Below, in pieces: positions 19,528-28,494 of a DNA stretch of 64,000 nucleotides. Both the position numbers and the translations under genes were made by a program. Below the pieces are notes generated by a model, which saw only the letters and a list, made by a program, of their open reading frames with translations, was not told where the DNA came from and did no database searches. Source of the stretch: an uncultured Collinsella sp. (GTDB taxonomy: Bacteria; Actinomycetota; Coriobacteriia; Coriobacteriales; Coriobacteriaceae); NCBI GenBank assembly GCA_958451615.1, contig CAUDQR010000011.1:1-64000 (forward strand). The letters are read 5' to 3'. How positions within the stretch are numbered: the stretch's first letter is position 1; every line of letters begins with the position of its first letter.

Positions 19528-22500
19528 ATGCCTAAACGTACTGACATCAAGCGTATCCTCGTCATTGGTTCGGGCCCCATCGTCATTGGCCAGGCCTGCG
19601 AGTTTGACTATTCCGGCGCCCAGGCCTGCAAGGTGCTCAAGGAGGATGGCTTTGAGGTCATCCTGGTCAACTCCAACCCTGCGACCATCATGACCGACCC
19701 GGGTCTGGCCGACCGCACCTATGTCGAGCCCATCACCGCTGAATTTATCGAGCGCGTGATCAAGAAGGAGCGTCCGGACGCGCTGTTGCCCACGCTGGGC
19801 GGTCAGACCGGCCTCAATGCCGCCGTCGAGCTGGCAAAGGACGGCACGCTCGACAAGTACGGCGTCGAGATGATCGGTTGCGACCTGGCCGCCATCGAGC
19901 GCGGCGAGGACCGCAAGCTCTTTAACGAGGCCATGGCCGAGATCGGCCTGGAGGTCGCGCGCTCGGGCTACGCCTATAGCGTGGCTGACGCCGAGGCCAT
20001 CGCCGAGCGCGTGGGCTATCCCTGCGTGCTGCGTCCGAGCTTTACCCTCGGCGGTGCCGGCGGCGGCATCGCGCATACCCACGAGGAGCTCGTCTCTATC
20101 GTGAGCCAGGGTCTTGAGCTTTCGCCCGCCCACGAGGTGCTGGTCGAGGAGTCCATCGAGGGCTGGAAAGAGTACGAGATGGAGGTCATGCGCGACCACG
20201 CCGGCAACGGCATCATCGTGTGCTCCATCGAGAACCTCGATCCCATGGGCGTGCATACCGGCGACTCCATCACCGTGGCACCGGCGCAGACCCTCTCCGA
20301 CCTTGAGTATCAGCGCATGCGTGTCGCCTCGCTCGCCATCTTGGAAAAGATCGGCGTCGAGACCGGCGGCTCCAACGTGCAGTTTGCCGTGAACCCCCAG
20401 ACCGGCCGTCTGATCGTCATCGAGATGAACCCGCGCGTGAGCCGCTCGTCCGCACTGGCCTCCAAGGCCACGGGTTTCCCCATCGCCAAGGCCGCCGCGC
20501 GCCTGGCCGTTGGCTATACGCTCGACGAAATCGTCAACGACATCACCAAGGCAACGCCCGCCTGCTTTGAGCCCACGATTGACTACTGCGTGGTCAAGGT
20601 GCCGCGCTTTGCCTTCGAGAAGTTCAAGGGTACCGACCCCACGCTCACCACGCGCATGAAGGCCGTGGGCGAGATCATGGCGATCGGCCGCACCTTTGAG
20701 GAGGCCTTTGGCAAGGCCATGCGCTCGCTGGAGGACGGACATCAGGGCATTTGCGCCGGTGGCAAGGAGGGTGCCGACAAGCTGAGCGACGACGAGCTCG
20801 CTCAGGCCGTGGCAACCCCGACCGAGCACCGCATCTTCTTTGTGGTCGAGGCCCTGCGCCGTGGCTGGGACATCTCCCGCATCCATGCCATCTGCGGTAT
20901 CGATCCGTGGTACCTCAACCGTATCAACGACATGGTGCAGGTCCAGGAGAGCATCCGCGGCCTGCGCGTGGAGGATATCGACGCCGACGCGATGCGCCTG
21001 CTCAAACAGTACGGCACGAGCGACGCCGAGATTGCCGCGCTGACCGGCTCCGATGAGCGCTTTGTGCGCGCTTACCGCAAGGGCCTGGGCGTGGTTCCCA
21101 GCATGAAGACGGTCGATACCTGCGCGGCCGAGTTCTCGAGCGCCACGGAGTACCACTACAAGACGTACGAGAACATCTACCGCACGAGCCCGGATGCCAA
21201 GAAGTGCGTGGCTCCCGACGAGACCACGCCGGCGGACAAGCCCAAGGCGATGATCCTGGGCGCCGGCCCCAACCGCATTGGCCAGGGTATCGAGTTCGAT
21301 TACTGCTGCGTGCACGCGAGCTACGCGCTGGCGGCTCGCGGCTTCGAGACCATCATGGTCAACTGCAATCCCGAGACCGTCTCGACCGACTATGACACGT
21401 CCGACCGTCTGTACTTTGAGCCGCTCACCTACGAGGACGTCATGGACGTTATCGATGTCGAGCGCCCCGACGGCGTCGTGGTGACGCTCGGCGGCCAGAC
21501 CCCGCTTAAGCTGGCGCGCATGCTCGAGGAGAGCGGCGTGAACATTATGGGCACCAAGCCCGACGCCATCGATTTTGCCGAGGACCGCGAGCGCTTTGCC
21601 GCCCTGCTCGACAAGCTGGGCATTATGTACCCGCCGGCGGGTCAGGCCACCTCGTTTGAGGAGGCCGAGGCCGTGGCCGCGCACATCGGCTACCCGCTGC
21701 TGGTGCGTCCGAGCTACGTGCTGGGCGGCCGCGGCATGATGATCGCCTACGATGCCGAGCATCTGCGCGATTACATGGCAGAGGCTGCGCGCATCAGCCC
21801 CGACTACCCGGTGTATCTGGACCGCTTCCTGGAGGGCGCAATCGAGTCCGATGTCGACGCCCTGTGCGATGGCGAAGAGGTATACATCGGCGGCATCCTG
21901 GAGCATATCGAGGAAGCCGGTATTCACTCCGGCGACTCCGCGACCTGCATCCCGCCGTTCAGCTTTAGCGAGAGCCTGCAGGCGAAGCTCCGCGAGACCA
22001 CGCGCCGCATCGCGATGGCGCTGGGAGTCCGCGGTCTGGTCAACGTGCAATATGCCATCAAGGGCGAGACCGTCTACGTGATCGAGGCCAACCCGCGCGC
22101 CAGCCGTACCGTGCCGTTTATCTCCAAGGCCACCGGCGTGCCGCTGGCCAAGTGCGCGGCGCGCATCATGGCAGGCGATTCCATCGCGAGCTTGGGCCTG
22201 TCGAGCGACGAACGTCAACTGGACTGGTTCTGCATGAAGGAAGCCGTCATGCCCTGGGGTCGTTTCCCGGGCGCCGACGTCATCCTGGGGCCCGAGATGA
22301 AGTCGACGGGCGAGGTCATGGGTATCGCTAAGAGCTATCCCGAGGCATACGCCAAGACGCAGCTGGCGATCGACTACAAGCTGCCCGACCCGAGTTGCGG
22401 CAAGGTGTTCATTAGCGTGTGCGACCGCGACAAGCGCCATATCCTTTCGGTCGCCCGTATCCTGCGCTATCTGGGCTTTGACATCTGCTCTACCGAGGGT

Positions 22501-22842
22501 ACGGCGCGCGTGCTGCGTGGAGGCAACGTGACGTGCGAGATCGTGGAGAAGATTAGCGGCCCGCACGACGGCGAGCGCCCCAACATCGGCGACCTCATCG
22601 CCGATGGCAAGATCGCGGTGATCATCAACACGCCGTACGGTCCGGGCTCGCGCGGCGACGGCTATCTGCTGCGCACCGAGGCAGTGCGACGCGGTGTGAC
22701 CTGCGTGACCGCGATGTCTGCCGCCAACACGTACGTGAGTGCCATCGAGGCGGTGCGTGAGGACCAGCAGGGTCACGGCAGCGCCAACGACATGGGCATG
22801 GACGTCATCGCCCTGCAGGACCTGCCGCAGCACACGGTGTAG
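19528..22842 (+). CDS. carB: Carbamoyl-phosphate synthase, large subunit
   Basis: A protein of 1104 residues with the expected two ATP-grasp halves. The first half begins [20 protein letters not shown] and phosphorylates bicarbonate. The second begins near residue 575 with [20 protein letters not shown] and phosphorylates carbamate. A C-terminal methylglyoxal-synthase-like domain (from about residue 960, [15 protein letters not shown]) usually binds effectors such as UMP and ornithine. GAGGAG at the end of carA serves as ribosome site. A long palindrome follows. Confidence 0.97.
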   Translation: MPKRTDIKRILVIGSGPIVIGQACEFDYSGAQACKVLKEDGFEVILVNSNPATIMTDPGLADRTYVEPITAEFIERVIKKERPDALLPTLGGQTGLNAAVELAKDGTLDKYGVEMIGCDLAAIERGEDRKLFNEAMAEIGLEVARSGYAYSVADAEAIAERVGYPCVLRPSFTLGGAGGGIAHTHEELVSIVSQGLELSPAHEVLVEESIEGWKEYEMEVMRDHAGNGIIVCSIENLDPMGVHTGDSITVAPAQTLSDLEYQRMRVASLAILEKIGVETGGSNVQFAVNPQTGRLIVIEMNPRVSRSSALASKATGFPIAKAAARLAVGYTLDEIVNDITKATPACFEPTIDYCVVKVPRFAFEKFKGTDPTLTTRMKAVGEIMAIGRTFEEAFGKAMRSLEDGHQGICAGGKEGADKLSDDELAQAVATPTEHRIFFVVEALRRGWDISRIHAICGIDPWYLNRINDMVQVQESIRGLRVEDIDADAMRLLKQYGTSDAEIAALTGSDERFVRAYRKGLGVVPSMKTVDTCAAEFSSATEYHYKTYENIYRTSPDAKKCVAPDETTPADKPKAMILGAGPNRIGQGIEFDYCCVHASYALAARGFETIMVNCNPETVSTDYDTSDRLYFEPLTYEDVMDVIDVERPDGVVVTLGGQTPLKLARMLEESGVNIMGTKPDAIDFAEDRERFAALLDKLGIMYPPAGQATSFEEAEAVAAHIGYPLLVRPSYVLGGRGMMIAYDAEHLRDYMAEAARISPDYPVYLDRFLEGAIESDVDALCDGEEVYIGGILEHIEEAGIHSGDSATCIPPFSFSESLQAKLRETTRRIAMALGVRGLVNVQYAIKGETVYVIEANPRASRTVPFISKATGVPLAKCAARIMAGDSIASLGLSSDERQLDWFCMKEAVMPWGRFPGADVILGPEMKSTGEVMGIAKSYPEAYAKTQLAIDYKLPDPSCGKVFISVCDRDKRHILSVARILRYLGFDICSTEGTARVLRGGNVTCEIVEKISGPHDGERPNIGDLIADGKIAVIINTPYGPGSRGDGYLLRTEAVRRGVTCVTAMSAANTYVSAIEAVREDQQGHGSANDMGMDVIALQDLPQHTV

Positions 22843-22854
22843 ATTGACCTGTCC

Positions 22855-22943
22855 GGCCGGGGCGGAGGGGGCCGAGTTTCCCCCTTCGCTCCGGCTGCAA
22901 GCAGAGTCGCTCAGTGGGAAACTCGGCCCCCTCCGCCCCGGCC
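22855..22943. repeat. Perfect 28-bp inverted repeat after carB
   Basis: Arms 22855-22882 and 22916-22943 are exact reverse complements (GGCCGGGGCGGAGGGGGCCG onwards), with a 33-nt centre. No T tract follows. It lies between the convergent carB and gntR genes, close to a second, terminator-like hairpin at 23017-23052. The perfect match suggests a recent mobile palindrome or a cruciform. Confidence 0.85.
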
Positions 22944-23016
22944 TGCGGTGACTCGGCTGCACCGTGTGCTGCCGAAGGGGCTTTGCGCGATGACTAGGGC
23001 TGAATAGAAAATGAGT

Positions 23017-23056
23017 GTGGGCGCCGTCGTTCGTTTGAACGACGGCGCCCACGTTT
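23017..23056. terminator. Bidirectional terminator between carB and gntR
   Basis: A perfect 15-bp stem, GTGGGCGCCGTCGTT with its complement (arms 23017-23031 and 23038-23052), is followed by GTTTT on the plus strand and by an A/T-rich stretch on the minus side. Confidence 0.8.
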
Positions 23057-23061
23057 TGGAT

Positions 23062-23844
23062 TTATTGGGCTGTGGCGGTGAAGGTTGTTTTGTCGGCGGC
23101 GATGTGCACGTGCAGCTTTGCCTGACCGTCGCAGCTGATGAGCACGCCTACCTCGAACGGGGTTCCCGTCTTGTCGTAGGTCGAACGCACGATGCGCATC
23201 GCCGCCTTACCGGTGTTCTGTCCCAAAAGGCGCGCCTCATGCTTGTCGAGGTTGACCGTCTCGTAGACGGCATCGACGCTTGCGGGCAGGATGCCGGTCT
23301 TTTCCGCGATATAGGCGTAGAGCGAGCCATCCACGTCTTTGCGTGTGAGCTCGGGGCAAAGTGACACGGGGATATAGACGTAGTTGAGCTCCATGGGTTT
23401 GTCGTTGGCGAGACGCAGGCGGCGAATCTCCCAGACGGGTGTCCCCTCGGGCACTTTGAGCCCAGAGGCGATGCCGCGGACGGCCGGTATGCTTGAAAAG
23501 GCGAGAATCTGCGAGCTCGGAACCCGTCCCGCTTCGCGCATCCGCGCGCTGAAATTCAGGGCCAGGTCGATGCCGGGTGCTGAGGTTTGGGGTTTGATGA
23601 ACGTTCCCTGCCCACGTTTGCGCACCACGCGCCCCTCGATGACGAGATCTTGGAAGCAACGGCGCACGGTCGCGCGCGATAACTCTAGCCGCTCACAGAT
23701 TTCGAGCTCGCGTGGCAGCGGCGTCTTGGTGTCGAACGCCTGGCTGGCGATAAGCAGGGCGATTCGATGTTTAAGTTGGACATAGAGCGGCGTATCACCG
23801 CTGCGGTCGAAGGGTTCGGAGGCGAGAAACGAGATCATATCCAT
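23062..23844 (-). CDS. GntR/HutC-family transcriptional regulator
   Basis: A protein of 260 residues. The winged helix-turn-helix is at about residues 15-82, with LPRELEICERLELSRATVRRC-type helices and the wing GRVVRKRGQGTFI. The C-terminal UTRA domain (about 100-255) normally binds a sugar phosphate or related effector. The start at 23844 has GGAGG 6 nt upstream. It is divergent from the mannose-family PTS operon and is the obvious candidate to control it in response to the phosphorylated sugar. The 308-bp gap between them carries repeated ATAGTTGC elements. Confidence 0.9.
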   Translation of the reverse strand: MDMISFLASEPFDRSGDTPLYVQLKHRIALLIASQAFDTKTPLPRELEICERLELSRATVRRCFQDLVIEGRVVRKRGQGTFIKPQTSAPGIDLALNFSARMREAGRVPSSQILAFSSIPAVRGIASGLKVPEGTPVWEIRRLRLANDKPMELNYVYIPVSLCPELTRKDVDGSLYAYIAEKTGILPASVDAVYETVNLDKHEARLLGQNTGKAAMRIVRSTYDKTGTPFEVGVLISCDGQAKLHVHIAADKTTFTATAQ

Positions 23845-24016
23845 GGGGTACCTCCATGTCGTGGGCGTACGTGACATGGTCTGACACTGCGGGGCAAACC
23901 GGAGATGCCAGGCCCGATTCTTGCTGGTATGTATGGTGCATAAGGAACATAAAACATTTATCAGGCAATCTACCTGCTATTTTAAAAATAATTAGAAGAA
24001 AAAATAATTTAGGCAC

Positions 24017-24068
24017 AAAAATAGTTGCTACCGTTAACCGATGAATAGTTGCCGTTCGCAACTATTTT
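24017..24068 (+). promoter_or_regulatory. Repeated ATAGTTGC arms before the PTS operon
   Basis: AATAGTTGC occurs at 24020-24028 and again at 24044-24052, and the complement GCAACTATT follows once at 24058-24066, with TTTTCTTG behind it. The downstream arm can pair with either upstream copy. This could be a pair of operator half-sites for the divergent GntR protein, or a weak terminator with an alternative fold. Confidence 0.45.
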
Positions 24069-24152
24069 CTTGTACCGAACATGCCCCGGCGCAACAATAA
24101 TCTCAGCAAAAAGCAAAGCCGTGCGACACACGGCAGGTCGAGAGGAGACCGC

Positions 24153-24587
24153 ATGCGGTATCTGGTAATGGTCAGTCACGGAACGCTCGCTCCCGGACTG
24201 CACAGTGTCCTCAAGATGCTCGGCAATGACGCCCCGAACATCTTGTCGACGAGTCTCGTGGACGGCATGGGCGCTGACGAGTATGTCGAGAACGTCAAGG
24301 CGATGCTCGCTCCCGTTACCGCCGATGACGAGGTTGTCCTGCTTGGTGACATCCTGGGCGGATCGCCGCTCACCAATGCCATGAACACGCTGGCCGAGAA
24401 GGGCCTGCTCGCCCACACCATTGCCTTCGGCGGTATGAATCTGCCCATGGCTATGACCGCCATGATGGGGCTTGCCACCATGGACCTGGATTCCCTCAAG
24501 CAGATGATGCTGCAGGAGGGCAAGAACGGTATGTCCGAGCTCGTTGTCCCGACCGATGACGCCGATGACGAGGACGACGACATCTAG
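24153..24587 (+). CDS. PTS system mannose-family IIA component
   Basis: A cytoplasmic phosphocarrier of 144 residues that takes phosphate from HPr and passes it to IIB. The fold and motif LVMVSHGTLAPGLHSVLKML match the EIIA-Man type, with the phosphorylated histidine H9. The IIA and IIB domains are separate proteins here rather than fused. The C-terminus is strongly acidic (DDADDEDDDI). The start at 24153 has GAGAGGAGACC upstream; the frame extends to 24081 without another ribosome site. It is the first gene of a IIA-IIB-IIC-IID operon. Confidence 0.92.
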   Translation: MRYLVMVSHGTLAPGLHSVLKMLGNDAPNILSTSLVDGMGADEYVENVKAMLAPVTADDEVVLLGDILGGSPLTNAMNTLAEKGLLAHTIAFGGMNLPMAMTAMMGLATMDLDSLKQMMLQEGKNGMSELVVPTDDADDEDDDI

Positions 24588-24666
24588 GCAGCGCATCCGC
24601 CCAAATTTTTGTGATGGAGCGGGGGTTAAGAGGAAAGACCCCCGGTGATAAAGAAAGGGAGAACGC

Positions 24667-25155
24667 ATGATTTCGTTCATCCGTATTGACGACCGTATGA
24701 TCCATGGACAGACCGTTACCCGTTGGGCCCTCGAGTATCCCTGCGACGGTCTTATCGCCGTCAACGACGCTGCAGCGTCCAACCCCGTGCTCAAGGAGGC
24801 CTACAAGAGTGCCTCGGGCAAGAAGACGTTCGTGTGGACCAAGGAGCACTTCAAGGAGGTCTCCGAGAAGGTTCTCAAGTCCGACACCAAGTACTTCCTG
24901 ATCACCAAGAACCCGCTCGACATGAAGGAACTTCTCGTCGATTTTGGCTTTAAGCCCGGCATGGACCGCATCATCGTCGGTCCCTGCAACGATCGTCCCG
25001 GCACCACCAAGCTCGGCAACAACCAGTCGATCACGCAGGAAGAGGCCCAGGCGCTCGAGGATCTCACCAACGCCGGCTACACGGTCGAGTTCGCCCTTAT
25101 CAAGGAGAAGTCCATCGGTGAGTGGCCCAAGTTCCGCGGTCAGTTTGGCTTCTAG
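24667..25155 (+). CDS. PTS system mannose/fructose/sorbose-family IIB component
   Basis: A protein of 162 residues with the family N-terminus FIRIDDRMIHGQTVTRWA. H13 is the phosphorylated histidine that hands phosphate to the incoming sugar. GAAAGGGAG lies before the ATG. The sequence alone does not settle the sugar; the family covers mannose, glucose, fructose, sorbose, N-acetylgalactosamine and galactosamine. Confidence 0.95.
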   Translation: MISFIRIDDRMIHGQTVTRWALEYPCDGLIAVNDAAASNPVLKEAYKSASGKKTFVWTKEHFKEVSEKVLKSDTKYFLITKNPLDMKELLVDFGFKPGMDRIIVGPCNDRPGTTKLGNNQSITQEEAQALEDLTNAGYTVEFALIKEKSIGEWPKFRGQFGF

Positions 25156-25227
25156 TTAGGCGCCAGCCGCATTTTGGTATCTACAGCCCTTGGTGAAAGG
25201 GGCTGAGGAATAAAGAAAGGGGAAAGC

Positions 25228-26085
25228 ATGGCAATCAATGCATTCCAAGCCGCGCTGTTCGGCCTGTTCGCCTGCCTGGCATCACTGCCTGGCATGGGTG
25301 GCACGACGATCGGCAACTACACTCTGGGTCGTCCTCTGGTCGCCGGCCTCATCGTCGGCATCATCATGGGCGATATGCAGACGGGCATCCTCGTCGGCGC
25401 TGCCATCCAGGTTGTCTACATCGCTCTCGTGACCCCCGGCGGAACCGTCTCCGCCGACGTCCGCGCCGTGTCCTATATCGGTATCCCGCTGGCGATCCTC
25501 GCCATCAAGAACTCGGGCATCGATCCCGCCTCCGCTGAGGCTGCCGGCATGGCCGCATCCCTCGGTGCCGCCGTCGGCACGCTCGGCACTGTGCTCTTCT
25601 ATGGCACCGCCACCATCAACCTGGTGTGGCAGGGCATGGGGTGGAAGTGGCTCGAGAAGGGCGATCTCCACAAGCTCTACCTGGTCAACAACGTTCTGCC
25701 TTGGATCGGTCACATCGTCTGCTCGTTCCTCCCGACGTTCATCATCACCATGGGCGGCACCGCCATGGTCGACCTCATGAAGACCTACATGCCCATGGAC
25801 GGCATCGCGATGAAGACGCTGTTTACCGTCGGCTCGCTGCTGCCTACCGTCGGTATCGCCATCCTGCTCAAGCAGGTCATCTCTAAGCCCACGGACTTCC
25901 TGACGTTCTTCTTCGGCTTCACCCTGTCCGCTGTTATGGGCTGCAACCTGATCGCCGCTGCCGGCATCGGCTGCTTCTTCGCCCTGATCAACTATGAGAT
26001 CGCTTCGCTCAAGATCGACCTCGCAAACGCTCCCAAGGCAGCTATCGCCTCGGGCTCCGATGATGAGGAAGAGGAGGACATCTAA
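25228..26085 (+). CDS. PTS system mannose-family IIC component
   Basis: An integral membrane protein of 285 residues with about eight hydrophobic segments, part of the sugar channel. The family motif GGTTIGNYTLGRPLV is near residue 20 and TGILVGAAIQVVYIALVTPGG near 55. It ends with the acidic DDEEEEDI. Its stop codon overlaps the start of the IID gene (TAATG), a sign of translational coupling and equal production of the two membrane subunits. Confidence 0.95.
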   Translation: MAINAFQAALFGLFACLASLPGMGGTTIGNYTLGRPLVAGLIVGIIMGDMQTGILVGAAIQVVYIALVTPGGTVSADVRAVSYIGIPLAILAIKNSGIDPASAEAAGMAASLGAAVGTLGTVLFYGTATINLVWQGMGWKWLEKGDLHKLYLVNNVLPWIGHIVCSFLPTFIITMGGTAMVDLMKTYMPMDGIAMKTLFTVGSLLPTVGIAILLKQVISKPTDFLTFFFGFTLSAVMGCNLIAAAGIGCFFALINYEIASLKIDLANAPKAAIASGSDDEEEEDI

Positions 26086-26912
26086 TGGCAGAGAAGAAGA
26101 AACTCTCTAAGAAAACGCTTGCCAAGTCGTTCCGCAACTGGTCCTATGGCAACCTGACTTGCTTCTCGCAGGAGCACATGCAGACCTTCGGTTACCTGTG
26201 CGCCATGCTTCCGATCGTCGAGGAGCTCTACGACACGCCCGAGGAGCAGAAGCAGGCCCTCCAGACCTACTCCGCGTTCTTCAACACCGAGCCGCAGATC
26301 GGCACCATGATTGTCGGCGTCACCGCCGGCCTCGAGGAGGCTCGCGCAAACGGCGAGGCCATCGATGACGACGCCATCAACGGCATCCGCGCCGGCCTCA
26401 TGGGCCCGCTCGCCGGCCTTGGCGACTCGCTGATCGTCGGTACCCTGATCCCGATCCTGCTCGGTATCGCCCTCGGTCTCTCGACCGGCGGCTCTCCGCT
26501 CGGTGCCATCTTCTATATTGTCGTGTGGAACCTGCTCATGTTCCTTGGCATGCGCTTTGCCTACAACCAGGGCTATGAGCTCGGCGGCAAGGCGGTCGAG
26601 GCCCTCGTTGGCCCCAAGGCAAAGGCTCTTCGCGATTCCATCGTGATGGTCGGTACCATGGTCATCGGTGCCGTGGGCGCCACCTGGGTCTCCATCACCT
26701 GCAGCCCCAACCTGGTGCTGCCCGGTGGCGGTAAGTTCCAGGACACGCTCGATGGCATCTATCCGCACCTGCTGCCGATGATCTTCATCATCTTCTGCTG
26801 GTACATGATGACCAAGAAGAAGGTCAACCCCATCGTTATGATGCTGATCCTCGTTGTGATCGCATTTGTGGGCGTTCTCATTGGCTTCTTCGACCCAGCA
26901 CTGAGCTACTAG
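26085..26912 (+). CDS. PTS system mannose-family IID component
   Basis: A membrane protein of 275 residues that completes the translocation channel with IIC. The family signature is present: SWSYGNLTCFSQEHMQTFGY-like sequence near residue 20, then GLMGPLAGLGDSL and a hydrophobic C-terminal half. The ATG lies within the stop of IIC. A strong terminator follows, so the operon has four genes. Residues 40-75 contain the FFNTEPQIGTMIVGVT stretch typical of IID. Confidence 0.95.
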   Translation: MAEKKKLSKKTLAKSFRNWSYGNLTCFSQEHMQTFGYLCAMLPIVEELYDTPEEQKQALQTYSAFFNTEPQIGTMIVGVTAGLEEARANGEAIDDDAINGIRAGLMGPLAGLGDSLIVGTLIPILLGIALGLSTGGSPLGAIFYIVVWNLLMFLGMRFAYNQGYELGGKAVEALVGPKAKALRDSIVMVGTMVIGAVGATWVSITCSPNLVLPGGGKFQDTLDGIYPHLLPMIFIIFCWYMMTKKKVNPIVMMLILVVIAFVGVLIGFFDPALSY

Positions 26913-26934
26913 TCATCATCCCCTGGCCCCCTGT

Positions 26935-26972
26935 AAGGCCGTGCGGCCTCAACCGCACGGCCTTCTGATTTT
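26935..26972 (+). terminator. Terminator of the PTS operon
   Basis: A perfect 12-bp stem, AAGGCCGTGCGG with CCGCACGGCCTT, has loop CCTCAA and is followed by CTGATTTTG. Confidence 0.85.
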
Positions 26973-27108
26973 GCGCCGCCCTTCAAGGGCAATATGGCCA
27001 GCGACCTCCATCGCCTACACGACACCCGCTATATTGCTCTTGAAAGATGACGTATTCGATAAACGATGCACTTGCGCATGATGCACGCTTTGCACGAGGA
27101 GGACCCAT

Positions 27109-27435
27109 ATGCACGAGAAACACGGACACGACCTTTCGCGCGACGACTTGATCCGCGAGGCAAAGATGCAGACCGATGCTATTCAGCGGCTCAACGTTTG
27201 GCTGCGCCTGGGCTATTCGCTCGTGGCTATTGGCTTTTTGGTGGGGATGTGGGGTATGCAGGGCGGCCCCGGCTGGGGCGTCCCCGCGGGCATCGTGTGC
27301 CTGGTGGTGGGCACTCCGCTTTCGATTGTGCTTAAGGTTGGCACGACCAACGCCAAAAAGAATGTTGAGCGTATGCTCGAGGCCGCGGGTATCGACGTTG
27401 AGGAGCTTATGCGACGCAAGAAGGACGAGCAATAG
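27109..27435 (+). CDS. Small two-helix membrane protein, unknown function
   Basis: A protein of 108 residues that I do not recognise. The N-terminus is histidine-rich and charged (MHEKHGHDLSRDDL). Two hydrophobic segments at about residues 38-55 and 62-82 are separated by a glycine-rich turn (GMQGGPGWGVP). The C-terminus is a charged helix. GAGGAGGACCC precedes the ATG. It stands alone between the PTS terminator and the MarR gene. Confidence 0.75.
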   Translation: MHEKHGHDLSRDDLIREAKMQTDAIQRLNVWLRLGYSLVAIGFLVGMWGMQGGPGWGVPAGIVCLVVGTPLSIVLKVGTTNAKKNVERMLEAAGIDVEELMRRKKDEQ

Positions 27436-27503
27436 ACTTCCGCGTTGGGGTATCATAAATAATTGTTGCGAATGTTAACTAATGTACGGCAAATGACGGT
27501 TTT

Positions 27504-27980
27504 ATGGCCCTTCTAGAGTTGCAAAGGACAATATCCCCAGTGGATTACGATGACGTCGCTCGAAAACTGATTGTGTACTCACGTTCCCTTGCCAAGGGAT
27601 CCTTGAGTGCTGCCGGCGGCGCCAGTGTGGGCGAGGCACCGGTTTTACAGTATCTATCGGGTATTGACGGTGATGTCATTCCCTCCGAGATTGCCAAGAA
27701 GCTGAAATTCTCCCGTGCGCGCACGTCGCATATCTTGGATTCACTCGAGAGTAAGGGTTACGTTCAGCGCAGGACTGATCCAAACGATCGTCGGCGTGTG
27801 CTGGTGAGCATTACCGAGGAAGGCCGTGATTTCGCGGCGAAAAAAAATGCCGAGAGTGTGGCATCGCTCTCGAAACAACTCTCGGCGCTCGGCGAGCACG
27901 ATGCCCAGGAGCTCGTGCGCATCCTGAATAAAGCTTACAGCCTTACCTATGATGCCGACGACTACCTGGACAATCTATAA
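27504..27980 (+). CDS. MarR-family transcriptional regulator
   Basis: A winged-helix regulator of 158 residues that should bind DNA as a dimer. The recognition region is near residues 60-100, with IPSEIAKKLKFSRARTSHIL followed by the wing RRTDPNDRRRVLVSITEEG, which is very typical of MarR. The ribosome site is weak. It precedes the GH31 gene by about 510 bp. ATTGGT and ACCAAT half-sites near 28211-28235 in that gap could be a binding site, but this is speculative. Confidence 0.92.
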   Translation: MALLELQRTISPVDYDDVARKLIVYSRSLAKGSLSAAGGASVGEAPVLQYLSGIDGDVIPSEIAKKLKFSRARTSHILDSLESKGYVQRRTDPNDRRRVLVSITEEGRDFAAKKNAESVASLSKQLSALGEHDAQELVRILNKAYSLTYDADDYLDNL

Positions 27981-28494
27981 GGATAAAGACAGACATTTAG
28001 GTGCATCTTGAAATGCACCCGGGACAGTTGTGCCCATCAGCCACCGTCAACATCTCATTCCAAACCAAATCAGCCAACGTACGTCATGGCAATCCCCGGT
28101 AGGTTGCAGGATGGCGGCTGAGCCTTTCCCTCGGGAAACTTCGCGAAGCCCAGTTCCCGAGGGAAAGGTATGGTCTGTGTAATACCAGACAAACAGTACA
28201 TTTTTGCTAGATTGGTATTTGACTGAAGAACCAATTGGTATGGCTTATTAAGCCCACCTTGCCGTTGACGCTTATTTTGCTGCCGCTGGGAGAATTCCGA
28301 ACTTGGGTGCGCAAGTGCTCCCATATGTTGATATGACCTAGTAGGTGGCTATCTGGTTACTACCAGTTGGCCCCTTGGTAACGGGTGGCCCCCATTGTGC
28401 GGAATGTACCGAACATCTCCGTTTGATACGTTTTCCCATGCTGCCGGGGGGGGGCGTCCTCGGCACCTCAGCATGTCGGAAGAAAGGAGACCAG
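27981..28494. other. Intergenic region upstream of the GH31 gene
   Basis: A gap of about 510 bp without a supported gene. It holds a small hairpin (GGTGCAT with AATGCACC, 28000-28019), the perfect palindrome at 28123-28168, and half-sites ATTGGT/ACCAAT near 28211-28235. The upstream reading frame into the glycosidase is open but has no start with a ribosome site before 28495. Confidence 0.6.
28123..28168. repeat. 15-bp perfect palindrome
   Basis: CCTTTCCCTCGGGAA (28123-28137) and its exact complement (28154-28168) surround ACTTCGCGAAGCCCAG, which itself contains the palindrome CTTCGCGAAG. No T tract follows in the plus direction. It could terminate the MarR transcript or be a mobile palindrome. 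Confidence 0.7.

Noticed and set aside
19429..23052. Open frame of 1207 codons on the minus strand opposite carB
   Set aside because: Repetitive His/Asp/Val/Gly/Leu composition typical of antisense frames. It spans carB and the intergenic palindrome and matches no protein type.
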